Shown: positions 24,238 to 35,812 of the stretch, in pieces | Layout of the letters: each line of letters begins with the position of its first letter | Position numbering within the stretch: the stretch's first letter is position 1 | Assembly (NCBI GenBank): GCA_002238425.1 | Contig: MPMJ01000022.1 | Span: forward strand, 1 to 47,746 | Origin: SAR202 cluster bacterium bin16 | Lineage (GTDB): Bacteria > Chloroflexota > Dehalococcoidia > Lucifugimonadales > Australimonadaceae | Length of the DNA: 47,746 nt | Direction of reading: 5' to 3' | Translations under genes and position numbers: made by a program | The notes under the pieces: model-generated | Told to the model about the DNA's origin: nothing | What the model saw: only the letters and a program-made list of their open reading frames with translations | Database searches by the model: none

Positions 24238-25380
24238 ATGGCACGTCGCGTAACCAAGCCTGTGTGGGTGGGAGACGTCAAGATCGGCGGGGACGCTCCC
24301 GTCAGCGTTCAGTCCATGACCAAGACCGACACCCGTGACGTCGAGGCCACGGTCGCGCAGATACACGGCCTCGAGGAGGTCGGCTGCGAGATCATCCGCT
24401 GCGCCGTGCCGGACATGGAAGCCGCGCAGGCCCTCGGCGCCATCAAGCGCCAGGTCTCTATCCCCGTCGTCGCGGACATCCACTTCCACTACCAGCTCGC
24501 GCTCGAAGCCCTCAACCAGGGAGTCGACTGCCTGCGGCTGAATCCCGGCAACATCCGCGACGCTGAGAAGGTGCGCACGGTGGTGCGCGAGGCGAAGGCC
24601 CGCCAGACCCCCATCCGCATCGGCGTCAACTTCGGCAGCCTGCCTCCGGTCGGCGCGATAGGCGTCACGCGAGGCCAGCACCGCCACGCGGACGGCGTGA
24701 ACCGCCTCGTGAAGGGCTCGTCGGCCTCCGGCGAGGGCGAGGAGGTCTCCGTCGTCGACCACATGGTCGCAACCGGCCTGTGGGAGATACAGCTGCTCGA
24801 AGACCTCGACTTCGACCTCATCAAGATCTCGCTCAAGGCCTATGACATCGACACGACCGTCGAGGCCTACCGGAAGCTCGCGAAGATGGTGCCGTACCCC
24901 TTCCACCTTGGCATCACCGAAGCCGGCACCGCCCGCTCCGGCTCCATACGCAGCGCCATCGGACTGGGCACGCTCCTCTACGACGGTATCGGCGACACGA
25001 TCCGCGTCTCGCTCAGCGACGAGTCTCGCGAGGAGGTCGAGGTCGGCTACGAGATACTCAAGGCGCTGAACCTCCGCAAGAAGGGCGTCCAGATGGTCGC
25101 CTGCCCCTCCTGCGGGCGCGCAGACGTGGACATCCGTAAGCTCGCCAACACCGTCGACGAGATGCTGAAGGGCATGGACACGTCCGTGAAGGTCGCCGTG
25201 ATGGGCTGCGAGGTGAACGGCCCCGGCGAGGCGAAGGACGCCGACGTCGGCATCGCCGCAGGCAACGGGCGCGCCATCATCTTCCGCAAGGGTCAGAAGG
25301 CGCGCATCGTCGAGGAAGCGGACATGCTCAGCGCGTTGCTCGAAGAGGTCGAGACCGTCGCAGCCGCGATGGCGGAGTAA
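24238..25380 (+). CDS. ispG: 4-hydroxy-3-methylbut-2-en-1-yl diphosphate synthase (flavodoxin/ferredoxin type)
   Basis: This iron-sulfur enzyme performs the penultimate MEP step, turning MEcPP into HMBPP; it has 380 residues. The TIM-barrel N-terminus starts with GDAPVSVQSMTKTDTRDVEA. The 4Fe-4S ligands are C289 and C292 (ACPSCGR) and C324 (MGCEVNGPGE, with a Glu ligand at about 331). A segment after GVNFGSLPPVGAIG (about 141-170) is longer than in many homologues and rich in Gly/Ser/Glu. The gene follows rseP after a 356-bp gap, so it may have its own promoter. With dxr it shows use of the MEP pathway. Confidence 0.96.
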   Translation: MARRVTKPVWVGDVKIGGDAPVSVQSMTKTDTRDVEATVAQIHGLEEVGCEIIRCAVPDMEAAQALGAIKRQVSIPVVADIHFHYQLALEALNQGVDCLRLNPGNIRDAEKVRTVVREAKARQTPIRIGVNFGSLPPVGAIGVTRGQHRHADGVNRLVKGSSASGEGEEVSVVDHMVATGLWEIQLLEDLDFDLIKISLKAYDIDTTVEAYRKLAKMVPYPFHLGITEAGTARSGSIRSAIGLGTLLYDGIGDTIRVSLSDESREEVEVGYEILKALNLRKKGVQMVACPSCGRADVDIRKLANTVDEMLKGMDTSVKVAVMGCEVNGPGEAKDADVGIAAGNGRAIIFRKGQKARIVEEADMLSALLEEVETVAAAMAE

Positions 25381-25390
25381 CTTCCGCCCC

Positions 25391-25987
25391 TTACGCCCCC
25401 GCGTTCCCCCACTTGTCGTAGAACGTCACCTCAGCGACCGGCTTGCGGCGGCTGCCGCCCAGATGGTCCGGAGGGGCCGGGTAACCGATCGGCGTCATCG
25501 CCATCATCATCCAGTCGTCCGGCACGCCCAGCAGCGCAGCCACGTCCTCGTAGCAGTGCTGCCAGACCGTCGTGAGGCGTGTGCCGAGGCCGAACGATGC
25601 CGCTGCCAGCATCAGGTTCTGCACCGCGGGGTAGATCGACGCTCCGCGGTACGTCTCGCTGCCCCGGAGCTCCCACCGCTCCACGCACACCATCACCATC
25701 ACCGGGACGTCCTCCATGGCGCCGCTGAAGTGTGCGGGCTCTTCCCCCGGCGCGCTGGCCGACGTCCCGCCCGTCATGCGCCGTTGCGCCTCGAGGTACA
25801 GCTCGCCCATCTGACGCTTCACCTCGCGGTCGCGCAGCACGATGAACCGCCACGGCTGGCGATTGCTGCCGCTCGGAGCGCGAGTCGCCGCCTCGAGTAT
25901 CTGGTCCAGCACGTTGTCCGGGATCGGGTCGGGCTTGTAATAGGCGGTGCCCCGCTGGCTGCGGACGACGTCGAGGAATTCCGGCAT
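25391..25987 (-). CDS. Nitroreductase family protein
   Basis: This 198-residue FMN-binding oxidoreductase has the family N-terminus RSQRGTAYYKPDPIP, then APSGSNRQPWRFIVL (FMN phosphate and ring contacts) and the C-terminal IGYPAPP. It would use NAD(P)H to reduce nitro, quinone or related substrates; the true substrate is unknown. It is convergent with ispG (10 bp apart). A TAGAAT at about 26019-26024 on the minus strand might be its -10. Confidence 0.88.
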   Translation of the reverse strand: MPEFLDVVRSQRGTAYYKPDPIPDNVLDQILEAATRAPSGSNRQPWRFIVLRDREVKRQMGELYLEAQRRMTGGTSASAPGEEPAHFSGAMEDVPVMVMVCVERWELRGSETYRGASIYPAVQNLMLAAASFGLGTRLTTVWQHCYEDVAALLGVPDDWMMMAMTPIGYPAPPDHLGGSRRKPVAEVTFYDKWGNAGA

Positions 25988-26103
25988 GGTGGGCCTCCAG
26001 TGCGTGCTACAGTTGCGCGGATTCTACTCCGCCGGGCAGCCGCAGGAGCGCAGTGGGCCCGCGGCGATGGTTCCACATAGACGTACTGGGCATCGGTTAA
26101 CTC

Positions 26104-26138
26104 CGAACGGCAGCACCCTCCGGGCGTGCTGCCGTTCG
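26104..26138. terminator. Strong hairpin terminator after the RDD gene
   Basis: CGAACGGCAGCAC (26104-26116) pairs perfectly with GTGCTGCCGTTCG (26126-26138), a 13-bp stem with a 9-nt loop. It lies 44 bp past the stop of the RDD gene on the minus strand and upstream of the nitroreductase. Confidence 0.75.
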
Positions 26139-26181
26139 CACATGTGCAGTAGTGGGGCGCTGGGTTCGCCGTTCCGCGACG

Positions 26182-26634
26182 CTACCTGGCCTTCATCACG
26201 AACGTACCGCCGATCTTGTCGTGCAGGCCTTGCCGCCGTTCGTCGAAGAGGATCATGATGACGATGACGATGGCGACCGTCAGGCCAACCAAGTCGCCGA
26301 TGCCTGCTCCTACCACCACGGTGAGGAGCGAGCCCAGCGCTCGTGCGATGACCTCTCTGATGAGGACTGGGCCGACTCCGGCCTTGTTGCCGTCTCTGTC
26401 CACCACCTTCATGCCCATCGCCATCTTGCCGAGCGTGGCGCCGAAGGCCACGGTGAGGACGACGTAGTAGGCCACCACGATGATTGCCTGGATCAGGCCG
26501 TCCGTGGTGTTTGCTTCTTCTGAAACGGAGAATTCGATGACCCCGATCCCAGACAGGATTCCGACGATGACAAGCAGGATGATGACGTCGATTATGAACG
26601 CGATGAAACGTTGCAGGCGGCTTGCGTATTCCAT
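26182..26634 (-). CDS. RDD family membrane protein, copy 1
   Basis: This 150-residue protein starts MEYASRLQRFIAFIIDVIIL, with the Arg-Asp pattern of the RDD domain. It has three to four hydrophobic helices and the inner motif FGATLGKMAMGMKVVDRDG. The C-terminus RRQGLHDKIGGTFVMK is characteristic. RDD proteins are poorly understood; some are linked to transport. It is 63 bp downstream of a close paralogue and probably co-transcribed. Confidence 0.85.
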   Translation of the reverse strand: MEYASRLQRFIAFIIDVIILLVIVGILSGIGVIEFSVSEEANTTDGLIQAIIVVAYYVVLTVAFGATLGKMAMGMKVVDRDGNKAGVGPVLIREVIARALGSLLTVVVGAGIGDLVGLTVAIVIVIMILFDERRQGLHDKIGGTFVMKAR

Positions 26635-26697
26635 GTTTGGCTCCTTGTTCCCACCTTGCCGTGGATTGCTTGGTTCCGGGCTCCGGGGTGATGGGCG

Positions 26698-27093
26698 CTA
26701 CCGTGCCTTCACCACGAACGTTCCGCCGATCTTGTCATGCCAGCCCTGCCGCTTGCCATCGAACAGTATCCAGACGTAACCCAGGAACAGAACGAGGGCT
26801 GAGACGATCTTCCCGATGGTCTCCCTGATGAGCACTTTGAAGAACCCCGCCTTCTGGCCGCCCTCGTCGACCACCCTCATACCGAGCGCCATCTTCCCCA
26901 ACGTGGCCCCGAACGCTGCGGTAAGCAGGGTGTAGTAGCCAAAGCTGATGACGGCTTCCAGGAGCTGGTCTGTGCCGCTGGGCTCGCCCAGGTTGATGAC
27001 GCCGGCCGCATCCAGGACCAGGATGATCACCGAGACGACGACGACGTCGATGACGAATGCTGCGAAGCGGTGCAGGCGGCCGGCGTACTCCAT
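26698..27093 (-). CDS. RDD family membrane protein, copy 2
   Basis: This 131-residue paralogue of the next gene starts MEYAGRLHRFAAFVIDVVVV, has the central FGATLGKMALGMRVVDEGG and ends RQGWHDKIGGTFVVKAR. The two proteins share both ends closely and differ in the loops, so they come from a tandem duplication. The function is unknown. It is the first gene of the two-gene unit. Confidence 0.85.
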   Translation of the reverse strand: MEYAGRLHRFAAFVIDVVVVSVIILVLDAAGVINLGEPSGTDQLLEAVISFGYYTLLTAAFGATLGKMALGMRVVDEGGQKAGFFKVLIRETIGKIVSALVLFLGYVWILFDGKRQGWHDKIGGTFVVKAR

Positions 27094-27175
27094 GGTCCAG
27101 CTCCTTCTGACCGAACCGGTCTATGGAAAGCGTAGCACACCGCCCAGAGGGGACACTCTCCGCCCGCCTTGCGGG

Positions 27176-27207
27176 ATTAAACAGAAAGCGCCCCACTGCA
27201 GGGGCGC
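27176..27207 (-). terminator. Rho-independent terminator after the tRNA
   Basis: On the minus strand GCGCCCC (27207-27201) pairs with GGGGCGC (27194-27188) over a 6-nt loop, and is followed by TTTCTGTTTAAT. It ends the 23S-tRNA transcript. Confidence 0.8.
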
Positions 27208-27226
27208 GCTGGGAGTGACGGAAGGT

Positions 27227-27301
27227 TGGTAGCGGGGCCAGGACTCGAACCTGGGACCTTCGGGTTATGAGCCCGACGAGCTGCCACTGCTCCACCCCGC
27301 A
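27227..27301 (-). tRNA. Initiator tRNA-fMet (anticodon CAU)
   Basis: The minus strand folds as a 75-nt cloverleaf with an encoded CCA end. The anticodon stem is TCGGG-CTCATAA-CCCGA, which has the three G:C pairs typical of initiators. The D stem has A11:U24, another initiator feature. Position 1 (U) and 72 (U) do not pair, while the next six acceptor pairs (GCGGGG/CCCCGC) are perfect; an unpaired 1:72 is the initiator hallmark (C:A in E. coli). The T arm is CCAGG-TTCGAGT-CCTGG. It lies 89 bp after the 23S rRNA on the same strand. Confidence 0.95.
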
Positions 27302-27390
27302 CCGAAGATACCGGAACACAAGGAGAAGGGCGCAGCCTTTGCGCGCTAACAAGGGAAATCGAACGAGCAGAGGAGCAGGAGCGTATATGT

Positions 27391-30381
<2,991 letters not shown>

Positions 30382-30389
30382 TCACGCTC

Positions 30390-30483
30390 GGTTCGCAGTC
30401 GCTGCGAACCTTCCTTGGCTCGTACTCGCTCGATATTCCCTTGTTAACGTGCAAAGGCGGTGGCACTTCGGCGCGCCACCGCC
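30390..30483 (-). other. Leader of the 23S transcript with two hairpins
   Basis: GGTTCGCAG/CTGCGAACC (30390-30398 and 30402-30410) and GGCGGTGGC/GCCACCGCC (30456-30464 and 30475-30483) form strong stems just upstream of the 23S 5' end. They are probably processing or antitermination structures. No gene is seen in 30384-30699 apart from this leader and the promoter. Confidence 0.55.
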
Positions 30484-30588
30484 CTTCGGTAGCATTGCAA
30501 ACGCCTGATCGGTCCTATGTGCTCAACGGCACTGTCACTATGATTTCCCCATAGTCGGCTACGCAGCCTCCCGAACTGGCGTCTAGTG

Positions 30589-30618
30589 AGTATATGCAGC
30601 CCGCTCTCCCTGTGTCAA
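30589..30618 (-). promoter_or_regulatory. Promoter of the 23S rRNA-tRNA transcript
   Basis: On the minus strand a perfect TTGACA (30618-30613) is followed after 18 bp by TATACT (30594-30589). The leader to the 23S 5' end would be about 200 nt. This is the best sigma-70 type promoter in the window. Confidence 0.8.
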
Positions 30619-30699
30619 CCACGGCGGTTGCCCGGCTTCCAGCCTCGACCCAGGCTCAGCCCACCCCTGCACCCTTGACCCCCGAGCCTCGTCTGTGAT

Positions 30700-31833
30700 A
30701 TGCGTAACAATCGCCCCACTGGCGCGGGGAACACGAACACAGTGACGACACCTACCGCTCATCCGCAGAACCTGGCAGCGACCCTCCGGCGGCTCCTCTA
30801 CTTCACACTTGCCGCCGTGACGCTTGTCGCCGTCCTCGCTTCCTGCGACACCCCGCTCACCACCTTCGAACCCCGCTCCGACGCCACCCAGCGTATCCAC
30901 ACCATCTACATCTTCGTCATCGTCGCCGCCAGCATCGTCGGCTTCCTCGTTCTCGCGGCGATGGCCTACATCCTCTGGAGGTACCGCGAGCGCCCGGGAC
31001 ACACCCCCCAGCAGATCCACGGCAACACCACGCTGGAGATCACCTGGACGGTCATCCCCATCCTCATCCTCATTGCCATCGCCATCCCCACCATCGTCTG
31101 GATCGCGGGCACGACGGCAGATCCGGACGAGGACGCCCTCCACATAGAAGCCGTCGGCCACCAGTGGTGGTTCGAGTTCCGCTACCCGGGCCTCGGCCCG
31201 GACGGCGAGGACCTCGTCACCGCCAACGAACTCCGCATCCCCGTAGGTCGCCAGGTCGCCATCACCCTCGAGGCGAAGGACGTCATCCACTCCTTCTGGG
31301 TGCCCCAGCTCGTCGGCAAGACGGACATGGTGCCCGGCAGGACCAACATCCTTGAGAAGTTCACCCCCACGGAGATTGGCACCTTCTACGGCCAGTGCGC
31401 CGAGTTCTGCGGCTCCGCCCACGCGCTCATGCGCTTCCGCGTTCACGTCGACTCCCACGCCGACTTCGACCGCTGGGTCGAGAACATGAACGCCGCCCCG
31501 GTGGAACCCGAGGCAGGCAGCGTTGAGGCTGCAGGCGCGCGCGTGTTCACCAACTTCTGCGCGCGCTGCCACACCATCGAAGGCGTCTCGACTGAAGAGA
31601 TCGGCCCCAACCTCACCCTCTTCGGCGACCGTGCCACTCTGGGCGCGGGCATCCTCGACAGCACACCCGAGAACCTCAAGGCGTGGGTCTCCAACATCCG
31701 CGACATCAAGCCGGTGCTCGAGACCACCAACGCCATGCCGACCTTCTACGTCGGCGACCCGCTCATAGACCAGCTCACAGAGGCTCAGGTTGACCAGGTG
31801 GTGGCCTACCTGAAGAGCCTCAAGTTGCGGTAA
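30700..31833 (+). CDS. coxB: Cytochrome c oxidase subunit II with fused cytochrome c domain (caa3 type)
   Basis: This 377-residue subunit takes electrons from a soluble or tethered cytochrome c. It has a signal/lipobox (LASC, Cys49), two membrane helices (about 67-95 and 113-137), a CuA domain with ligands H197, C233, E235, C237, H241 and M244 (CAEFCGSAH), and a C-terminal class I cytochrome c domain with CARCH (287-291) and a Met ligand in NAMPTF. The fusion defines caa3 oxidases. The start is uncertain: ATG at 30700 has no ribosome site, and a TTGACC...TGATAT promoter-like pair overlaps it, so GTG at 30742 is a possible start. It leads the operon coxBACD-ctaG. Confidence 0.95.
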   Translation: MRNNRPTGAGNTNTVTTPTAHPQNLAATLRRLLYFTLAAVTLVAVLASCDTPLTTFEPRSDATQRIHTIYIFVIVAASIVGFLVLAAMAYILWRYRERPGHTPQQIHGNTTLEITWTVIPILILIAIAIPTIVWIAGTTADPDEDALHIEAVGHQWWFEFRYPGLGPDGEDLVTANELRIPVGRQVAITLEAKDVIHSFWVPQLVGKTDMVPGRTNILEKFTPTEIGTFYGQCAEFCGSAHALMRFRVHVDSHADFDRWVENMNAAPVEPEAGSVEAAGARVFTNFCARCHTIEGVSTEEIGPNLTLFGDRATLGAGILDSTPENLKAWVSNIRDIKPVLETTNAMPTFYVGDPLIDQLTEAQVDQVVAYLKSLKLR

Positions 31834-31889
31834 TCTGAGAGAGGAACGCCGGACTGTCGGCGTCGGCGACTGAGAGAGAAGGCATAGCG

Positions 31890-33749
31890 ATGGCAGCGAA
31901 CATAGGCATCCTGAGGCGCCCCGTCTCCACCGAAGGGGTTTGGGGATGGATCACCACCGTTGACCACAAGCGGATCGGCATCCTTTACGGAGTGTCGGCC
32001 TTCATCTTCTTCCTGATCGGTGGCATCGAGGCACTCCTCATGCGCGTCCAGCTCGCGCAGCCGGACGGCACGTTCGTGGAAGCGGGCACCTTCAACGCCC
32101 TCTTCACTATGCACGGCACCACCATGGTCTTCATGGTCGTCATGCCGGCCGGAGCGGCCTTCTTCAACTTCCTCGTGCCGCTCATGATTGGCGCGCGCGA
32201 CGTCGCGTTCCCGCGGCTGAACGCCCTGAGCTACTGGCTCTTCATCTTCGGCGCCATCCTCATGAACTTCAGCTTCTTCAAGGCCGCCTTCCCGGACGTG
32301 GGGTGGTTCGGCTACGCGCCGCTCACCACCTCCGAATACACCCTCTCCAGCAGCACCGACTACTGGGTGCTCGGCCTCCAGATCATGGGTATCGGCACCA
32401 CGGCGGCGGGTTTCAACTTCGTCATCACCATCCTCAACATGCGCGCCCCGGGCATGACCCTCATGCGCATGCCCCTCTTCCCCTGGATGACGCTCATCGT
32501 CTCCTTCCTCATCATCTTCGCCTTCCCGCCGCTCACCATCGCTCTCACCCTGCTCCTGTTCGACCGCTTCTTCGGCACGAACTTCTTCGACACCGCGGGC
32601 GCTGGTGCGGACCCGCTGCTCTGGCAGCACCTCTTCTGGATATTCGGCCACCCTGAGGTCTACATCCTCATCCTCCCCGCCATGGGCATCGTGTCTGACA
32701 TCCTGCCCACCTTCTCGCGCAAGCCCCTCTTCGGCTACACCACTGTCGTGTTCGCCGGAGCAGTCATCGCCTTCCTTGGGTTCGGCGTCTGGGCGCACCA
32801 CATGTTCACGACCGGCCTCGGCGCCTGGGCGACAGCCGCCTTCGCGGGCGCGACCATGGCTATCGGCGTGCCCACCGGCGTCAAGATCTTCAACTGGCTC
32901 GCCACCCTCTGGGGAGGCTCGATCCAGTTCAAGACACCTCTGCTCTTCGCGCTCGGCTTCATCAGCATGTTCATGCTCGGCGGGCTCAGCGGCGTCATGC
33001 ACGCAGCCGTCCCCGTCGACACGCAGCAGCAGGACACCTACTTCATCGTCGCCCACTTCCACTACGTCCTCTTCGGCGGCAGCATCTTCGGCATCACCGC
33101 CGGCATCTACTACTGGTTCCCCAAGATGACCGGGCGCATGCTCAGCGAGCGCATCGGCAAGGTGCACTTCTGGGTCATGTTCATCGGCTTCAACATGACT
33201 TTCATGCCCATGCACATCCTGGGCGTGCTCGGCATGCCGCGCCGCGTCTACACCTACTCCGTGGACCAGAACTGGGCGGGGCTCAACCTCTTCGTCAGCA
33301 TCGGCGCGTTCATCATCGCCCTCTCCATCCTGCTCCTCATCATCAACATCGTCCGCTCCGCCCGGAAGGGCGAGGCCGCGGGCATGAACCCCTGGGCCGC
33401 CTCGACGCTCGAGTGGGCCATCCCGTCGCCACCCCCGCACTACAACTTCGCGGTGATTCCCACCGTCCGCAGCCAGCACCCGCTCTGGGACGAGGAAGCC
33501 AACGCCGTCGAGCCCCCGCCGCTGCCCGCGCACGGCGAGCCCCACATGCCGGACCCCTCCTACTGGCCCATCGTCATCGCTTTAGGCATCACGATGGTTG
33601 CCGGAGGCCTGCTCATATGGCAGGCCAACACGTGGCTTGGACTGCTCGTCATCGCGGTCTTCGGATTCGTCGGGATCCGCGGCATCTACGGCTGGGTGTT
33701 CGAGCCTGTCGCTGAGGAGAGCGCGGAGCGCGTCCACGCCCACCACTAG
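31890..33749 (+). CDS. coxA: Cytochrome c oxidase subunit I
   Basis: This 619-residue catalytic subunit reduces O2 and pumps protons. Ligands visible: heme a His75 (MHGTTMVF), CuB H254 with cross-linked Y258 (GHPEVYILI; E256 is the D-channel Glu of A1-type oxidases), CuB H303 and H304 (WAHHMF), heme a3 H389 and heme a H391 (AHFHYVLF). About 12 core helices plus C-terminal extra hydrophobic segments are present. It follows coxB by 56 bp. Heme A would be supplied by ctaA/ctaB at 4487-6237. Confidence 0.97.
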   Translation: MAANIGILRRPVSTEGVWGWITTVDHKRIGILYGVSAFIFFLIGGIEALLMRVQLAQPDGTFVEAGTFNALFTMHGTTMVFMVVMPAGAAFFNFLVPLMIGARDVAFPRLNALSYWLFIFGAILMNFSFFKAAFPDVGWFGYAPLTTSEYTLSSSTDYWVLGLQIMGIGTTAAGFNFVITILNMRAPGMTLMRMPLFPWMTLIVSFLIIFAFPPLTIALTLLLFDRFFGTNFFDTAGAGADPLLWQHLFWIFGHPEVYILILPAMGIVSDILPTFSRKPLFGYTTVVFAGAVIAFLGFGVWAHHMFTTGLGAWATAAFAGATMAIGVPTGVKIFNWLATLWGGSIQFKTPLLFALGFISMFMLGGLSGVMHAAVPVDTQQQDTYFIVAHFHYVLFGGSIFGITAGIYYWFPKMTGRMLSERIGKVHFWVMFIGFNMTFMPMHILGVLGMPRRVYTYSVDQNWAGLNLFVSIGAFIIALSILLLIINIVRSARKGEAAGMNPWAASTLEWAIPSPPPHYNFAVIPTVRSQHPLWDEEANAVEPPPLPAHGEPHMPDPSYWPIVIALGITMVAGGLLIWQANTWLGLLVIAVFGFVGIRGIYGWVFEPVAEESAERVHAHH

Positions 33750-33785
33750 CGCGGCGCACCAACGGAAGGAACCACAGATAACGGG

Positions 33786-34439
33786 ATGCAGTACGTAACG
33801 GGCATAGACGACCATCGCACCTCTACCGGGCTCGACAACCGGAAGTTGCTCATGTGGGCATTCCTCGGCTCGGACGTGATGTTCTTCGGTACGCTCATCG
33901 GCACCCACCTCATCTACCGCAACCGCAACCTCTCCGGCCCGCAGGAAGAGATCCTCAGCATCCCCATCACCACCATCAGCACGTTCGTCCTGCTCATGAG
34001 CAGTCTTGCGATGGTGCTCGCTCTCGCGGCCATCCAGCGCGGCAACATGGGCAGCTTCCGCTTCTGGACCGCCATCGTCGCGATATTCGGCTCCATCTTC
34101 ATCGGCTTCCAGATGTTCGAGTTCACGGAGTTCGCCCACCTCGGCCTCACTCCGAGGACCAACCTCTTCGGCAGCACCTTCCTCGTCATGACCGGGTTCC
34201 ACGGCACGCACGTGGCGGTCGGCATCCTCTGGCTCTGGTCCATCCTCTTCGCTTCCTACAAGGGCAAGATCCACCAGGGCAACTCCCTGCAGGTGGAGAT
34301 TGCCGGCCTCTACTGGCACTTCGTCGACATCGTCTGGATCGTCATCTTCGGTGTCGTCTATCTCATCGGCGCATACGGAGCGGAAGGACGCGCTCTCGAG
34401 GACATCCCCCACGCCGCGCGCGCAGTGGGTATCGGCTAA
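33786..34439 (+). CDS. coxC: Cytochrome c oxidase subunit III
   Basis: This 217-residue protein has about five membrane helices. The family pattern is clear: LLMWAFLGSDVMFFGTLIGTH at the first helix, GFHGTHVAVGILWL in the middle and YWHFVDIVWIVIFGVVYL at the end. It is the shorter caa3/quinol-oxidase form of subunit III. It stabilises proton uptake by subunit I. Gap of 36 bp to coxA. Confidence 0.95.
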   Translation: MQYVTGIDDHRTSTGLDNRKLLMWAFLGSDVMFFGTLIGTHLIYRNRNLSGPQEEILSIPITTISTFVLLMSSLAMVLALAAIQRGNMGSFRFWTAIVAIFGSIFIGFQMFEFTEFAHLGLTPRTNLFGSTFLVMTGFHGTHVAVGILWLWSILFASYKGKIHQGNSLQVEIAGLYWHFVDIVWIVIFGVVYLIGAYGAEGRALEDIPHAARAVGIG

Positions 34440-34452
34440 CGGAGCAGGCAGC

Positions 34453-34761
34453 ATGACCACCGAGCACGCACACGTCGAAGAACACGCCCACCCGGGCGCG
34501 CGCCAGTACGTCATCATCGGCGCGATCCTCGCCATAATCACGCTGATCGAGTTCGGCGTCTTCTATCTCTCGATCGACCCCGCGCTCATGACCTGGATCA
34601 TCCTGATCCTCTCGTCCTCCAAGTTCCTGCTCGTGGTCGGCTACTTCATGCACCTGAAGTTCGACGACGTCCGCTTCTCGGGGCTGTTCTTCGCCCCCTT
34701 CATCATCATGGTCAGCATCGGCGTCGTTCTTATGGCGCTCTTCTTCAACCTCACCCGATAG
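34453..34761 (+). CDS. coxD: Cytochrome c oxidase subunit IV (small caa3 subunit)
   Basis: This 102-residue protein has three hydrophobic helices and a His-rich N-terminus (MTTEHAHVEEHAHPGARQYV). The helix-two pattern SSSKFLLVVGYFMHLKFDD is the signature of the small COX4-prokaryotic family. ATG at 34453 has GGAGCAGGC just upstream; a longer frame exists but runs through coxC. Gap of 13 bp to coxC. Confidence 0.9.
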   Translation: MTTEHAHVEEHAHPGARQYVIIGAILAIITLIEFGVFYLSIDPALMTWIILILSSSKFLLVVGYFMHLKFDDVRFSGLFFAPFIIMVSIGVVLMALFFNLTR

Positions 34762-34817
34762 CGCTACCGAGCCCGCATGTGCATCAATCGCCCTCCCCAT
34801 GACGCTGGAGGGACGCC

Positions 34818-35657
34818 GTGAACGACTCTCTCTGGCTCGCCTGGAGCGCTGACCCCACCGCCCTTGTCGGCATCCCTCTCGCTGCCATTCTCTACGCGCG
34901 TGGCCTGCGCAGCCTCGAACGCCGCCGCATCCACGACAGACGCCGCACCGCGTCGTTCTACATCGGTCTCATCGCCCTCTTCATCGCCCTCGTCAGCCCC
35001 CTCGACGCACTCTCGGACGAACTCTTCCTCGCGCACATGGGACAGCACATGCTGCTCATGTTCTTCGCCGTCCCGGCCATCCAGATCGGCGCGCCCGTCA
35101 TCCCGCTCATGCGTGGCATCCCCCGGCCGCTCCGCAAGCGCATCGCGATTCCCATATTCAAGTCCCCGCTCGTCCGCAGCGCCCTACGCAACCTCTTCCG
35201 ACCGCTCATCGCGTGGCCGCTCTTCATCGGAGTCATCCTCGGCTGGCACTTCCCCGTCACTTACGAGGCTGCCCTCAGGAACGAGGCCATCCACCTCCTC
35301 GAGCACCTCACTTTCGCGCTCGGCGCCTACCTCTGGTGGTGGAACGTCATCGACCCGTTCCCGCTCCGCTCGAGCCTCTCCTACCTGGCGAGGGTGCCGT
35401 TCGTATTCATCACCATCGTCCCTACGTTCGTACTCGGTGCGTTCCTCACCTTTGCCCCGAACCCCTTCTACCCCCACTACGAACTGACCGCGCCCGCCTA
35501 CGGCCTCACAGCGCTGGAGGACCAGGAGATCGGTGGCGTCATCATGTGGATACCCGGCTCGTTCGTCGTCGCTGCCGCCCTTCTCCTCTCCCTCTACTAC
35601 GCCGTCCGCTACGAGCAACAGCAGCAACTCGTCCGCGAACGTACAACCGACGCCTGA
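34818..35657 (+). CDS. ctaG: Cytochrome c oxidase assembly factor CtaG (caa3 type)
   Basis: This 279-residue membrane protein has about seven helices. His-containing motifs are typical of the caa3_CtaG family: HMGQHMLLMFFAVPAIQIGAP, GWHFPVTYEAAL and HLLEHLTFALGAYLWWW. It is thought to help copper insertion into the oxidase. The start is GTG at 34818, preceded by GGAGGGAC. It is the last gene of the cox operon and is followed by a palindrome at 35719-35738. Confidence 0.92.
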   Translation: MNDSLWLAWSADPTALVGIPLAAILYARGLRSLERRRIHDRRRTASFYIGLIALFIALVSPLDALSDELFLAHMGQHMLLMFFAVPAIQIGAPVIPLMRGIPRPLRKRIAIPIFKSPLVRSALRNLFRPLIAWPLFIGVILGWHFPVTYEAALRNEAIHLLEHLTFALGAYLWWWNVIDPFPLRSSLSYLARVPFVFITIVPTFVLGAFLTFAPNPFYPHYELTAPAYGLTALEDQEIGGVIMWIPGSFVVAAALLLSLYYAVRYEQQQQLVRERTTDA

Positions 35658-35718
35658 TTCCCAAGGCCCGTCATTCCAAGCGGATTCGAGGAATCTCTGG
35701 GCACCGGGTAGGGGAGTG

Positions 35719-35738
35719 CAGAGGGGCATGCCCCTCTG
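35719..35738. terminator. Palindromic hairpin between ctaG and the exchanger gene
   Basis: CAGAGGGGCATGCCCCTCTG is a perfect 20-bp palindrome between convergent genes. It is part of a GC-rich repeat-like stretch (35671-35765) that also includes GTCATTCCAAGCGGATTCGA. It may end transcription from both sides, although no U tract is seen. Confidence 0.55.
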
Positions 35739-35812
35739 TCGGGGTCGTGGGGGTGTCCCCTACAACGTCACGGGCGGGTGGGTGGGTAGAACTACGACTG
35801 CGGACGCAGCCC

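Noticed and set aside
27094-27390. A 5S rRNA gene near the 23S gene
   Set aside because: The 89 bp between 23S and the tRNA is too short, and the region after the tRNA lacks the conserved 5S loop sequences.
31806-33545. A 579-codon minus-strand open frame opposite coxA
   Set aside because: Antisense shadow of subunit I; no domain, and extreme Glu/His content from the reverse complement of hydrophobic codons.
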